The position numbers and the translations under genes were made by a program. A stretch of DNA of 64,000 nucleotides from Cyathus striatus (lineage: Eukaryota; Basidiomycota; Agaricomycetes; Agaricales; Nidulariaceae): the NCBI GenBank assembly GCA_025738555.1, contig JAOVFP010000003.1, forward strand, positions 1,054,001 to 1,118,000, in the 5' to 3' direction. The notes beneath the pieces were generated by a model that made no database searches, was not told where the DNA came from, and saw nothing but the letters and a program-made list of their open reading frames with translations. Below, piece after piece: positions 53,672 to 64,000 of the stretch. How positions within the stretch are numbered: the first letter of the stretch is position 1; each line of letters starts with the position of its first letter.

Positions 53672-54772
53672 GTTTGATGAAGAACAGTTAGAGATGTGAT
53701 ATACAGCGGTTTAAGAAAGGGGGTATAAAGCTGGGGAGACAAGAATACAGCGTCTTGACGGCCTTTTGTACAAGAATGAAAAGCCTGTTGAAGAAACTTG
53801 CAAATAAACGTACACTTACGGCGTCTCTGCGACACATTGGGATTCCTGGTCCTTGAAATGGACAATAGGGAGTGGATTAAGCGCTGGCGCCTGAACTTTA
53901 TTACTCGGATGCAGCTTCGTTGCTACGGCATGCATCTGATATGCTTAACTAGTAACTCATGTCACTTTCCTCAGATCCAGATCCAGCTATAGGAATTGTT
54001 TGCGGATCGTTGCTTGCCTCCTGTGATGTCAGAATTTTACGGTCTAGGCGCACCATTGTAGGTAGTGTAGTTTAACCCGTGGGGAGGGCCCTAAGGCCCT
54101 ATTAATCCGTCAAAAGGTATACTGAAATTAAATTTATTTCAACATTTATTGATGCTATTCAACATTGACTGGAACTAGAATCAAGACAAAGTCTCGTTGT
54201 TAATTTTCCCTATTGGCATTTTTTAGACTTAATATAACTTATCATTCTTCTGCGAGTATTGCCTTTATTACTCTTAGTAACAGCAATGGTGCTTTATCCT
54301 GTTCTTTTAGCAGCTTATAGAAGGAGTAAGCTAAAAGCGCCCATTTAGCGCCAATGAAGCTCCAGATCTAAATCATGAGGATCGAACTTGACGCAAAAAT
54401 TCAATATTCAATCCTCCACTCCGTATTTACTCTTTCAAGAACGGTTTCTTTGGTCCAAGTCCTTTAAGCGATTTTCTTTACTGATATCTTTTGCTCAAAG
54501 AGTACCGAAAAACGAATTTTATCCTATGCAGGAAATAACTGCCCCGATTAGGCCATCGCGTGTGAAGATAATAAAGCACATCTCTTTTCTTCAACCGATG
54601 AAGATAAGTATGAGAGGCCACCGTTAGTTGCTGACAAGACATACCACCTAATGGTGCGAATCAGTTTGGCTTAGGTAAGAGTACACATTGCGGCTGCAAG
54701 TTTAGCCCACTGATAAATGGGGTTTAGGCAAAATGATAGAAAGGGTGAACGAAAGTCCACTAGGCAATAATA
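53672..54772. other. Intergenic, nothing firmly recognised
   Basis: The promoter of the small secreted protein is at the left; on its strand a gctttata word lies about 60 bp upstream of the ATG. A 79-codon frame at 54388-54627 has no motif. AT content is high. Confidence 0.35.
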
Positions 54773-57700
54773 AGGGCACATAGAAAATTCCGGGCACGCA
54801 CAAAAGTGAGCGTGATTGAGCGTGCCACGCTCAAGGCCAAATTTTCACGCACAAAAGTGAGCGTGATTGAGCGTGTCACGCTCAAGGTATTTATTTTAGC
54901 TCTAAATGGCCCAATTGTGGGTCAAAAAGAGTGTAAATTAAATGTACATACTAGTGTTGTATGGCTGTGTCATATTGTGAATGTGAGTGATGTTTCTAAT
55001 CAAGATATGAAGTCAAATCTTGAAGAATAATATCTATACTTCACGCTCAAACAGGTGCGTGCACGCTCATATTCACGCTCAAGGTGTGAGCGTGGATTGA
55101 GCGTGCACGCACACATCACGCTCAAGATTTCACTTCACGCTCAGGGTCAACATCTCACGCACAGGGTTCATACATTCACGCACAGGGTCTGAGTTTTCAC
55201 GCTCAAGGTCATCAACTCACGCTCAAGGTCTGTCAACTCACGCTCAAAGTTTTTACTTCACGCTCACAAAAAAATTATATGTTACATATATATTTTGGCT
55301 TCACTTGCATGTGGGAGGAAAAGTAAGTTGGAAGTGTAATCTAAGTGAGCATGAATAGGAATACCAATTATGCTCACACTCAAGTTAAAGGACATCGAGC
55401 ATGAGTGTAATACTTGTGAGCATGAATAGGAATACCAATTATGCTCATGCTCAAGTTAAAGGACATTGAGCGTGAGTGTAATACTTGTGAGTGTGAATAG
55501 GAATACCACACTCATGCTCAAGTTAAAAGACATTGAGTGTGATTGTAATACTTGTGAGCGTGAATAGGAATACCACACTCATGCTCAAGTTAAAAAACAT
55601 TGAGCATGAGTAGGAATACCACACTCACACTCAAGTTAAAAGACATTCAGTGTGAGTGTAATACTTGTGAGCGTGAATAGAAATACCACACTCACGCTCA
55701 AGTTAAAAAACATTGAGCGTGAGTGTGATACTTGTGAGCATAAATAGGAATACCAATTATGCTCATGCTCAAGTTAAAAGACATTGAGCATGAGTGTAAT
55801 ACTTGTGAGTGTGAATAGGAATACCACACTCACGCTCAAGTTAAAAAACATTGAGTGTGAGTAGGAATACCACACTCATGCTCAAGTTAAAAGACATTGA
55901 GTGTGAGTGTAATACTTGTGAGCGTGAATAGGAATACCACACTCACGCTCAAGTTAAAAAACATTGAGCGTGAGTAGGAATACCACACTCACACTCAAGT
56001 TAAAAGACATTGAGTGTGAGTGTAATACTTGTGAGTGTGAATAGGAATACCACACTCACGCTCAAGTTAAAAAACATTGAGCATGAGTAGGAATACCACA
56101 CTCATGCTCAAGTTAAAAGACATTGAGTGTGAGTGTAATACTTGTGAGCGTGAATAGGAATACCACACTCACGCTCAAGTTAAAAAACACTGAGCGTGAG
56201 TAGGAATACCACACTCACGCTCAAGTTAAAAGACATTGAGCATGAGTGTGATATTTGTGAGCGTGAATAGGAATATCACACTCATGCTCAAGTTAAAAAA
56301 CATTGAGTGTGAGTGTAATACTTGTGAGCGTGAATAGGAATACCACACTCACGCTCAAGTTAAAAAACATTGAGTGTGAGTGTAATACTTGTGAGTGTGA
56401 ATAGGAATACCACACTCACACTCAAGTTAAAAAACATTGAGCGTGAGTAGGAATACCACACTCATGCTCAAGTTAAAAGACATTGAGTGTGAGTGTAATA
56501 CTTGTGAGCATGAATAGGAATACCACACTCACACTCAAGTTAAAAAACATTAAGCATGAGTAGGAATACCACACTCACACTCAAGTTAAAAAACATTGAG
56601 TGTGAGTGTAATACTTGTGAGCGTGAATAGGAATACCACACTCACGCTCAAGTTAAAAGACATTGAGCATGAGTGTAATATTTGTGAGTGTGAATAGGAA
56701 TACCACACTCACGCTCAAGTTAAAAAACATTGAGTGTGAGTGTAATACTTGTGAGCGTGAATAGGAATACCACACTCACGCTCAAGTTAAAAGACATTGA
56801 GCATGAGTGTAATATTTGTGAGCGTGAATAGGAATACCACACTCACGCTCAAGTTAAAAAACATTGAGTGTGAGTGTAATACTTGTGAGCGTGAATAGGA
56901 ATACCACACTCACGCTCAAGTTAAAAAACATTGAGCGTGAGTAGGAATACCACACTCATGCTCAAGTTAAAAGACATTGAGTGTGAGTGTAATACTTGTG
57001 AGCATGAATAGGAATACCACACTCACACCCAAGTTAAAAAACATTGAGCGTGAGTAGGAATACCACACTCACGCTCAAGTTAAAAGACATTCAGTGTGAG
57101 TGTAATACTTGTGAGCGTGAATAGGAATACCACACTCACACTCAAGTTAAAAGACATTGAGTGTAAGTGTAATACTTGTGAGTGTGAATAGGAATACCAA
57201 TTATACTCATGCTCAAGTTGAATGCAAGTGTAATATTTGTGAGCGTGAGTAAGAATACCAATCACACTCATGCTCAAGTTAAAGAATATTGAGTGAGTGT
57301 TTGAGTGTGAGTGTAATACTTGTGAGCGTGAATAGGAATACCACACTCACGCTCAAGTTAAAAGACATTGAGCGTGAGTGTAATACTTGTGAGTGTGAAT
57401 AGGAATACCAATTATGCTCATGCTCAAGTTAAAGGATATTGAGCGTGAGTGTAATACTTGTGAGCGTGAATAGGAATACCAATTATACTCAAGCTCAAGT
57501 TGAATGCAAGTGTAATATTTGTGAGTGTGAGTAAGAATACCAATCACTCTCACACTCAAGTTAAAGGACATTGAGCGTGAGTGTAATACTTGTGAGCGTG
57601 AATAGGAATACCAATTATACTCACGCTCAAGTTGAATGCAAGTGTAATATTTGTGAGTGTGAGTAAGAATACCAATCACGCTCATGCTCAAGTTAAAGGA

Positions 57701-59032
57701 TATTGAGTGAGTGTAATACTTGTGAGCGTGAATAGGAATACCAATTATACTCAAGCTCAAGTTGAATGCAAGTGTAATATTTGTGAGCGTGAGTAAGAAT
57801 ACCAATCACGCTCACACTCAAGTTAAAGGACATTGAGCGTGAGTGTAATACTTGTGAGCGTGAATAGGAATACCAATTATACTCATGCTCAAGTTGAATG
57901 CAAGTGTAATATTTGTGAGCGTGAGTAAGAATACCAATCACGCTCACACTCAAGTTAAAGGACATTGAGCGTGAGTGTAATACTTGTGAGTGTGAATCGA
58001 AATACCACACTCACGCTCAAGTTAAAAGACATTGAGCATGAGTGTAATATTTGTGAGCATGAACAGGAATACCAATCACACTCATGCTCAAGTGAAATAT
58101 AAGTGTAATATTTGTGAGCATGAGTAAAAATGCCAATCATGCTCACACTCAAGTTAAAGGACATTGAGTGCAAGTGTAAATAAGTATTATAAATGTGATA
58201 GAATATCTATCATGCTCATGCTCAAATCAAAGGGCATTGAGCATGAGTGTAAATATAATACTGACATGCAGTTATACTATGCAAATATGTGTGATAGGTA
58301 GTAATCTATCCTGTATTCCTCCCTGCTTTGTTGTGAATTTCCCTGCTTTGTAATTAAGCCACCTTCCTTGTTCTGAAGTTCCCTACTTCGTTGTAAAGCC
58401 CCATTCTTTGTTTTGAATTTCCCAAGGTCTCTGCTTCACTGTGAATCCCCCTGCCTTGTTCTGAATTTTCCTGCTTCATTGTAAAGCTTCCTGTAATTTT
58501 CTGAGCCCCCTGCTTCATTATAAACTTCCCCTGTTTCTACTGTTCAATATATGCCATTCTCTAGCTCTATAAAATATTAACTGTTAGTCTGAATTACTGC
58601 TACACTCTCTGAGTCATTTTTTCAACTTGTAGATCATATGTACACTCTCTGAATCATTTATATACACTCTAAGTCATATCTAAACACTCTGGATCATTGG
58701 TATACATTTTAAATCAATATACACTCATAAAGAAGACAATAACAATGAAATATATATAAAACCCACTGGTGTTCGTGTTCTTCAATTATTACATTACAGT
58801 GCTTAGTATATACCAAATTGTATTAAAAACATGCTTTACTATGCCAATTATTCAGTATGTAGTTGATATAAGACAGCCAGTTGGCTCACGCTCATATAAG
58901 GATTATTCACGCTCATGTATAGAATATTCACGCTCACATCACGCACAGGGTCGAATTTTCACGCTCAATAGGTGAGCGTGCACGCTCAACTCACGCTCAC
59001 TTTTGTGCGTGCCCGGAATTTTCTTGCTGCCC
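54773..59032. mobile_element. 4.26 kb 8-bp-TSD element filled with CACGCTCA satellite
   Basis: The left end AGGGCACATAGAAAATTCCG and the right end (inverse reads GGGCAGCAAGAAAATTCCG) continue inverted as GGCACGCACAAAAGTGAGCG. They are flanked by perfect CAATAATA duplications (54765-54772 and 59033-59040). This fits a hAT-like or other 8-bp-TSD superfamily. Subterminal sequence at both ends is packed with TCACGCTCA/TGAGCGTGA, TCACGCACAGGGT and TCACGCTCAAGGTC words. The interior (about 55330-58220) is a tandem array, and the small remaining parts have no transposase. It is a non-autonomous element in which end-type motifs have expanded into a satellite. Confidence 0.78.
55330..58220. repeat. 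Satellite array of alternating inverted TGAGYGTGA/TCACRCTCA blocks
   Basis: Two main unit lengths recur: about 67 bp (ttgagtgtgagtgtaatact-tgtgagcgtgaataggaata plus ccacactcacgctcaagttaaaagaca) and a shorter 46 bp form lacking the tgtaatacttg part. Roughly fifty units occupy 2.9 kb, with C/T and G/A variation in the gagYgtga words. From about 57180 a higher-order variant adds gttgaatgcaagtgtaatatttg. Each unit contains inverted tgagcgtga and tcacgctca, so single strands could fold repeatedly. Periodic minus-strand frames arise from the repeat and are not genes. Confidence 0.88.
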
Positions 59033-59040
59033 CAATAATA

Positions 59041-59640
59041 ATACGTTACCTATTATGCAAGAAATATCCCATCCCAAACACCTAAAACCCGATAATCAAT
59101 CTTCAGACGTATACTTGCCATGTCGAGTAGTAGTCGGTGCTTGAAATATTAATAATGAAAAGGCTCGGCAGCGCAATAAGTATTAGTAACAGGTGCCATT
59201 TGGCTAAGCTTATCAACATAATGTCACGGTGTTAATATGAACTTCTTGGGATTGTTGATAGTCTACTTCAAACCTGATACTGATAGCATTCCCCGTAGGC
59301 AACCTAACAGTCAGTGTTCGCTCGTAATGATTTATTGATATCAATATCATATTTAAACAGCGGGCACTTCCAAATGATATACATATTATTCATACATTGA
59401 ATGTATATCCACAAAATAACGAGATAAAGCAAACGGAAAGTGACTCCACTGTCGCTTTCATCCAGTCATACATGTTAAAAAGATAACGATAAAAATATTT
59501 AAATTCTGAGGTCCGTATTTCAGCCTTTAACTTCTCCGTTACAATCGCCATGGGGTATATAAATTCCTGACTTGGAATACTGACGAGCTATGAGCACACA
59601 TAACACCCATTGAAGATTCATATGACATACCATATATCTA
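59041..59640. other. Intergenic, nothing recognised
   Basis: AT-rich sequence between the satellite-bearing element and the second small secreted-protein gene. No supported coding region. Confidence 0.4.
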
Positions 59641-59883
59641 CTACTTCCACCTGAAGACTTGGGCTGAGTCAGGATCCAGTGGGATCTTTCCTTGCGCAGG
59701 TGCAGGCAAGATAGGCTCGGGTAGAGCGATTGTGGTGGCCTAGATTTGGGTGAGATAAATCGGGAAGGGGTTTTTGAAATATGAACTTACAGGTTCAGGT
59801 TTAACCTTTACCAGTGCTGCGACAGCAGCCTGAAGCGAGAGCGCCAGGAGGAGAATTGATGAGACTGCGGAAGTGAGCTTCAT
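59641..59883 (-). CDS. Small secreted protein, 63 residues
   Basis: The start codon is at 59883. Exon 1 runs to 59791, followed by a 51 nt intron (GTAAGTTC...AATCTAG, 59790-59740), and exon 2 ends with TAG at 59641-59643. Residues 1-23 form a clear signal peptide (Met-Lys-Leu-Thr, Leu-Leu-Leu-Ala-Leu-Ser, then Ala-Val-Ala-Ala). The 40-residue mature part is Pro-rich with no cysteine: Lys-Val-Lys-Pro-Glu-Pro, Leu-Pro-Glu-Pro-Ile-Leu-Pro-Ala-Pro-Ala, Asp-Pro-Asp-Ser-Ala, ending Arg-Trp-Lys. It could be a short secreted peptide or a peptide precursor. Family not recognised; the gene structure (signal exon, tidy intron, stop) supports reality. Confidence 0.65.
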
Positions 59884-61439
59884 TGTTAAGAAAGTGTAGG
59901 CTGAGCAGTAGGGTATCTGAGTTTCGAGTGCGAGTAGTAGAAACGAGTGAGGTTGCACAGAGGCGCATTCCGCATTTTATACAAAAGAGACTAGCAGGCA
60001 GTTCTTGGCCTTCAATATACACGCCGCTGCCTACGTCAAACCTGCTGTTCATCATCATACTCAGCACTCCAACTGGCATTTCCTTATTGACCTATACGGT
60101 AGCCATCGGCCAAAGCGCAGCCGAGGTATACCTAACACAATTCTAGTGCGGCGCGTCGAGTGACCTGCTCAGAAAGGTGTTAATCACCAAGTATGCGCCG
60201 TATTCCTTTCTTTTTCCGGTACTCATTGCCGCACATACAGCTCAAAAGAGCGTTTTGTAGTATATTTAGTCCATAAATGTTTAGGACCCGGTAAACACAT
60301 GGAATTACAAGGCGTATCCAAGCTGGAATAAAACCATATACGCACAGCTTGGTATACCTTTGCGCTCCCGAGTCGCGCCTCGTACTTGGAGTTAAATCAG
60401 CCAGACGCATCTCGAGTCACACGCACGAAAAACGGTAACTGACTCACAGCATCGTTCCTTGATTCACATTTAAGCTGGATTTAATTGTGACATGCCAATA
60501 TATCACAACTGGTGGCGTCGGCCCTTGGACCTGTACATGGTAAATACGACTGTGTGCTGTGGGGGGCGCGGGCCATCTCAGCTTAGCGGGAAGCGGGACG
60601 TGAGAGTGTTGTGGTAAGTTTGGAGGTGGTTAACTGGCGTCTCTTTGAGCACGAGGCTACGAACTGCTACGTACGTACGAGCCTTTGATAGTTATAGGGC
60701 TGTGTTGATCTTCATTGATCATTAAAACAGGCAGGCGGCAGGCTTCGCCACCTGAAGTTGACAAGGGGAGATGTGGCAGTGCACCTATTCCTAATCGTAC
60801 TGATTAAAATTAACCATCAACATATAAGATGGAATTCAAGGAGGTTCACTTGACTGTTGTTTAACTTTGAAGAGGAAACACGCGGGGATTATTCAGTGGC
60901 TAAATTAAATATGCTCACGTTCCCCATGCAGTGTGTTGTCCTTGAAGTTACCGGCCGTTATGGTAATTACAGATCTTTGGAAGTGGGACAGCAGTATCCT
61001 TATCAGACATAACAGCATGCATAAAGAGAGTTTTGCGGTCCGAGAAGTTATCAACTTATTCAAGCTGTCTGTGCCAAGGCCTACCTACCCCAGTTAAACT
61101 GAGGATAAAGGTATAGTAGGAGATGGACACATACCGAGTGACATATTTATTATTGGACATATTGCGATGTTCAGTGGAGTAATGAAGGAGTGAATGTTAA
61201 CAAGAGGATAGGACTAAGGGCGGGATTCGTTCCTTTCATGTTTCTTTCGAAAACCATTGGCATTGAATTGTTGATCAACTCGAGGCTGTGGTGCCTAACT
61301 GTTAGCATAGCTTTGTAGCCCCCAGAATGGGAGCCAAAGCGAGGTTTAACAACGTGATATATCGCAATTGAGATTGTTTTTTGTAAGTTTACTGATGGTT
61401 GAACGAGATGTAGAGGGCAGGTTTCAATTTGACATAGTG
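59884..61439. other. Intergenic, nothing recognised
   Basis: The first 100 bp hold the promoter of the small secreted-protein gene. The remaining sequence is AT-rich with only short motif-less frames on both strands, for example 60180-60410 minus. No repeat or RNA was identified. Confidence 0.4.
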
Positions 61440-63680
61440 CACCGTTGGTAACTTGAAGGCTTGGAGGTCAGTGAACTAAGCGAAGCCAAGGGAGTCCGGG
61501 ACGAACGGCCGAGTTTGCAATCAAGGATCAAGACAAACAAAGAAGATTGTAAACAATCGAGCTCGCTGTCCAGTGTGACAGTGTCCACATTCGCCACGAC
61601 GTTCCGACGACGGGGTCTGTTCTTTTTTCGCCCTGCCTTTACCTTCCTCCTCCTCGTCAGATGTGCGCTGCCAAGAACCACCATACTCATCTCTAGGAAC
61701 CACGAAACGCGCCAGATCACACACGCCTATGGATTAGGGAAGTGACGCGGTGACGTACTGGAAGGTTAGAGCGATTAATAGGAGCAGGTGGTCCTGCACA
61801 GTGATATGCTTATGTGCGATCTGTTGCGGTGGGATGTTCCAGATGGTATGTTTCATTTCCTTGATATTGGTGTATTGACTTATCGAAGGCGATAGATACA
61901 AATGAGTGGGAGTCTGCTAGAGGATCTGGGTGTTTCCTTTCGCTATGGGCTGTAGAGAGAGAGAGGTACCATCTGATTTCGCGAGCACGACGAATCATAC
62001 CTATGGGTCTGGTCGTGTATAATTCGGTGTTGAACTCGGTCTCCAACGTTGTCTATCTGGATTCTGGACCACGCAGCTCGAAGGCTGTGCTGATGCTCGT
62101 GTGCTGGCTTCTGGTTGGAGGTGTCCTTTGACTAGAATGGTGCGAGGTGCATTCTCTGGAAAAGATGCTTAGATCTGGTTTTCCAGCTTGGACATTGGAG
62201 ATGGAGACGCAATGCGCATCGAAAGAGAGCTTCTCACTTATTGCCCTTAATCTGCGTTTTGTCTTCGGTGTTTTTGATATTTTTGGATGTCTGGAGCGTG
62301 TATACGTCTCGCCCCCTTTTTTGTGGAGACTGTTGGGAGCAGTTGGGAGACACTAGGTCCCTGAGCATAATGGGTAAGTCGTGGTTTTTGTCCCGCTTGG
62401 TGTTTCTCTCCCTTCTGATGTTTGTTCTCATTTCACATTTCACGCCTTCTTCCTCTTGGCTACGCGTTTATTTTTCGATTCACATCTTATTCTCCTACTT
62501 CTGCAGCGATTGGTCATTGGCGGGGCTAGTATGCAGGGCGGACACCGGAGAGTGCCAGGGTGGAACATACTGGTGCCTGTGTGTTCACTATGCACCGTAT
62601 ACTGCGAGATGTTGGTTGCGTGACTGCGGATGGTTTTGGGGTTGAGGTGAATGCAACTAGTGCAACCACCTTCTCTGTCGCTTGTGGAAGGTTCTCGAGC
62701 ACGATTCATTGGCTGCCTCTGAGTCGCATTTGACCCGGGTCCAAGCTAGCTATGGGGATTCATTCATACATGCGCAGGAATGAATGCATCGTCTCTGTAT
62801 CGTGTTTGGCCGGGGTCCACCAACTATGGGGATTCATGGCACATGGTGCTTGGGCATTCGCCTTCTTTTCCCGTTCCCGTTCGCATTGTCCTCTCCCGCT
62901 TCCCGCCCTTTTCCCATACCAAGCGTCTTTTTCAACACCTTCTCCTGCATTGGCATAGTGCGCTGTGGCCAAGGAGACGATTCAGGGGATGATGTATTGG
63001 AGATGTGTTTTGATCTGTGCGAGATGGCGCGCCGGGGATCTTTCGGTGGCTTTTTCTTGTGAGCTGACAATAGGGACACTGTCAATGTGTATGCAGGCGT
63101 GAAGTTGGATATGCGTTTTAGCCGGGCGTGGCAGCACCCGATATTCTATGTGTGGAGTGTCTTTAGCTCGTTGTTCTGCTCTTCGTCGTGGATGTCGCCA
63201 GTTCACTTCGAGGGCCTAGGCTACTTGCTCCTTCACGGTGGGGAACTATGTCTTGCTAGATGTGTTCTCATGTGCGCTATCTCGGCATAGTAGTTGACGG
63301 AAGGAAGGCCTGTATTTCTTATCAGTGATTGTTCAATTCATTATCTTTCGATCTTTCGATCTTTAGTTAGACGAACATCTTACCCAGGAATGAATCCATC
63401 GTCTCTTGGTCGCATTTTCCCAGGTCCATGCCATCTATGGGGGTTCATGTGTGCTTGGGCTTTCGCCTTCTTTTCCTATTCACGTCGCTATCAATTGCTT
63501 CGCGCCTTTCTCCTTTGCAACGCGTTTTCTTTAGCATCCCTTCCTGCTTCTGCATATAAAATACCACGACTGCTCTGTGTTGACCGCTAGCTTCGGGTTG
63601 AAGGTCTTGCTTGGTAGCTGGTTGTGCGCTGTGGCCAAGGAGAGGATTCGGGGGACAATGCGTTGGAGATTTGATTTAAA
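61440..63680 (+). pseudogene. Protein phosphatase 4 catalytic-subunit relic with intron repeats
   Basis: Near 61660-61740 a frame reads Arg-Thr-Thr-Ile-Leu-Ile-Ser-Arg-Asn-His-Glu-Thr-Arg-Gln-Ile-Thr-His-Ala-Tyr-Gly. This is the PP4 [10 protein letters not shown] block with Gly-Asp lost. About 61795-61850 gives Asp-Met-Leu-Met-Cys-Asp-Leu-Leu-Arg-Trp-Asp, matching exon 5. About 61890 resembles the degenerate Trp-Gly-Val-Ser-Pro-Arg-Gly start of exon 6. From about 62050 on, the sequence resembles the long repeat-rich intron of the intact gene, with several copies of a cattcgccttcttttcc and gcgctgtggccaaggagacg word. Exons 1-3 and the last exons are not found. Clearly non-functional. Confidence 0.6.
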
Positions 63681-63965
63681 AGATAGATAACACGTGCCTA
63701 CTCCGCTCACTGTCAAACTTTGAATCTCATATCGAGTTAACGAACCTCTCCATATTCCCAAACATTATCACCGCATTACATACCTTTTCGCAATGTCGCT
63801 GAGTGTGACGCGTCACTGAACACTCGGTCGTATTGGTACAGTAGTGCGCATTGTATCAAAATAGGCAATCAACCGCGAAAGCCCATTGTATTACATAATA
63901 ACACATCAAAAGTCAATAAATACCATGCTCGTTTCACAGCTTCTTAACGAAAACACCCATTAAAA

Positions 63966-64000
63966 ATGTCCGAAGACGAATCACAACGACTGGTGAGTCC
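63966..64000 (+). CDS. Partial kinase-like gene (first exon, runs off the window)
   Basis: ATG 63966 reads Met-Ser-Glu-Asp-Glu-Ser-Gln-Arg-Leu before a GTGAGTCC donor at about 63992. It is nearly identical to the first exon of the broken gene at 33420, where the Ser codon is TAG. The upstream sequence (ataccatgctcgtttcacagc) is also shared. This copy may be an intact parent of the broken one, but only 26 coding bases are in view. Confidence 0.5.
   Translation, partial: MSEDESQRLVS

Noticed and set aside
57080..58173. Long periodic minus-strand frames of 72-150 codons in the satellite
   Set aside because: They arise because the tandem unit lacks stops in one frame; they repeat with the DNA period, lack start context and lie inside a non-coding array.
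55330..58220. CRISPR-like array (regular repeats)
   Set aside because: The repeats are contiguous, with no unique spacers, and the setting is a fungal transposon; it is a satellite.

Overview
The window looks like nuclear DNA of a filamentous basidiomycete, most likely an Agaricomycete. Genes are split by many roughly 50-60 nt GT-AG introns. Several protein families are typical of mushroom-forming fungi: DUF6533-type seven-TM proteins, small secreted Cys-rich proteins, and an expanded pseudokinase-like family ending in a YWSLD-x-SG module. I saw no bacterial, viral, rRNA or tRNA signature. All exon models were read by eye. Family names come from recognised motifs, not from searches.

Region by region. 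0-6 kb is a transposon graveyard. It has a TA-flanked TIR cluster (645-2009) and, 36 bp further on, a three-level nest: an 8-bp-TSD hAT-like element (2046-5826) holds a TA-flanked pogo/Tc1-like element (3468-5480), which holds a second hAT-like element of the outer one's family (3946-5150). 6-10 kb carries two tandem DUF6533-type genes. 10.7-14 kb has two MITEs, a broken protein phosphatase 4 (PP4) copy and a damaged HMG-box gene. 14.7-21 kb has an intact kinase-like gene and an intact PP4 catalytic-subunit gene with a 2.5 kb intron full of tandem repeats. 21-40 kb is built from three near-complete copies of the pseudokinase-like gene (21.4, 30.4 and 37.4 kb; an exon-1 relic sits at 0.3 kb). 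Between them lie an intact-looking PIF/Harbinger transposon (26358-30025), two broken kinase-like genes and gene fragments. 41.67-48.49 kb is a 6.8 kb element with about 0.5 kb TIRs, CAC termini and a 3-bp TSD. It carries a WD40/transmembrane gene and other cargo, and its ends match a 163 bp MITE at 12.3 kb. 48.5-51 kb holds two adjacent 8-bp-TSD elements. 52-53 kb holds another TA/TIR element with a decayed gene. 53.4 and 59.7 kb are small secreted-protein genes. 54773-59032 is an 8-bp-TSD element whose interior is nearly all a satellite of alternating TGAGCGTGA/TCACGCTCA blocks. 61.4-63.7 kb is another PP4 relic, and the last bases are the first exon of another kinase-like gene.

Overall this is an accessory, transposon-rich segment with one clear housekeeping gene (PP4 catalytic subunit). 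The genes do not form a pathway. The main stories are transposon nesting, gene capture, and repeated duplication and decay of three gene families (PP4, the kinase-like family, and the YWSLD pseudokinase-like family).
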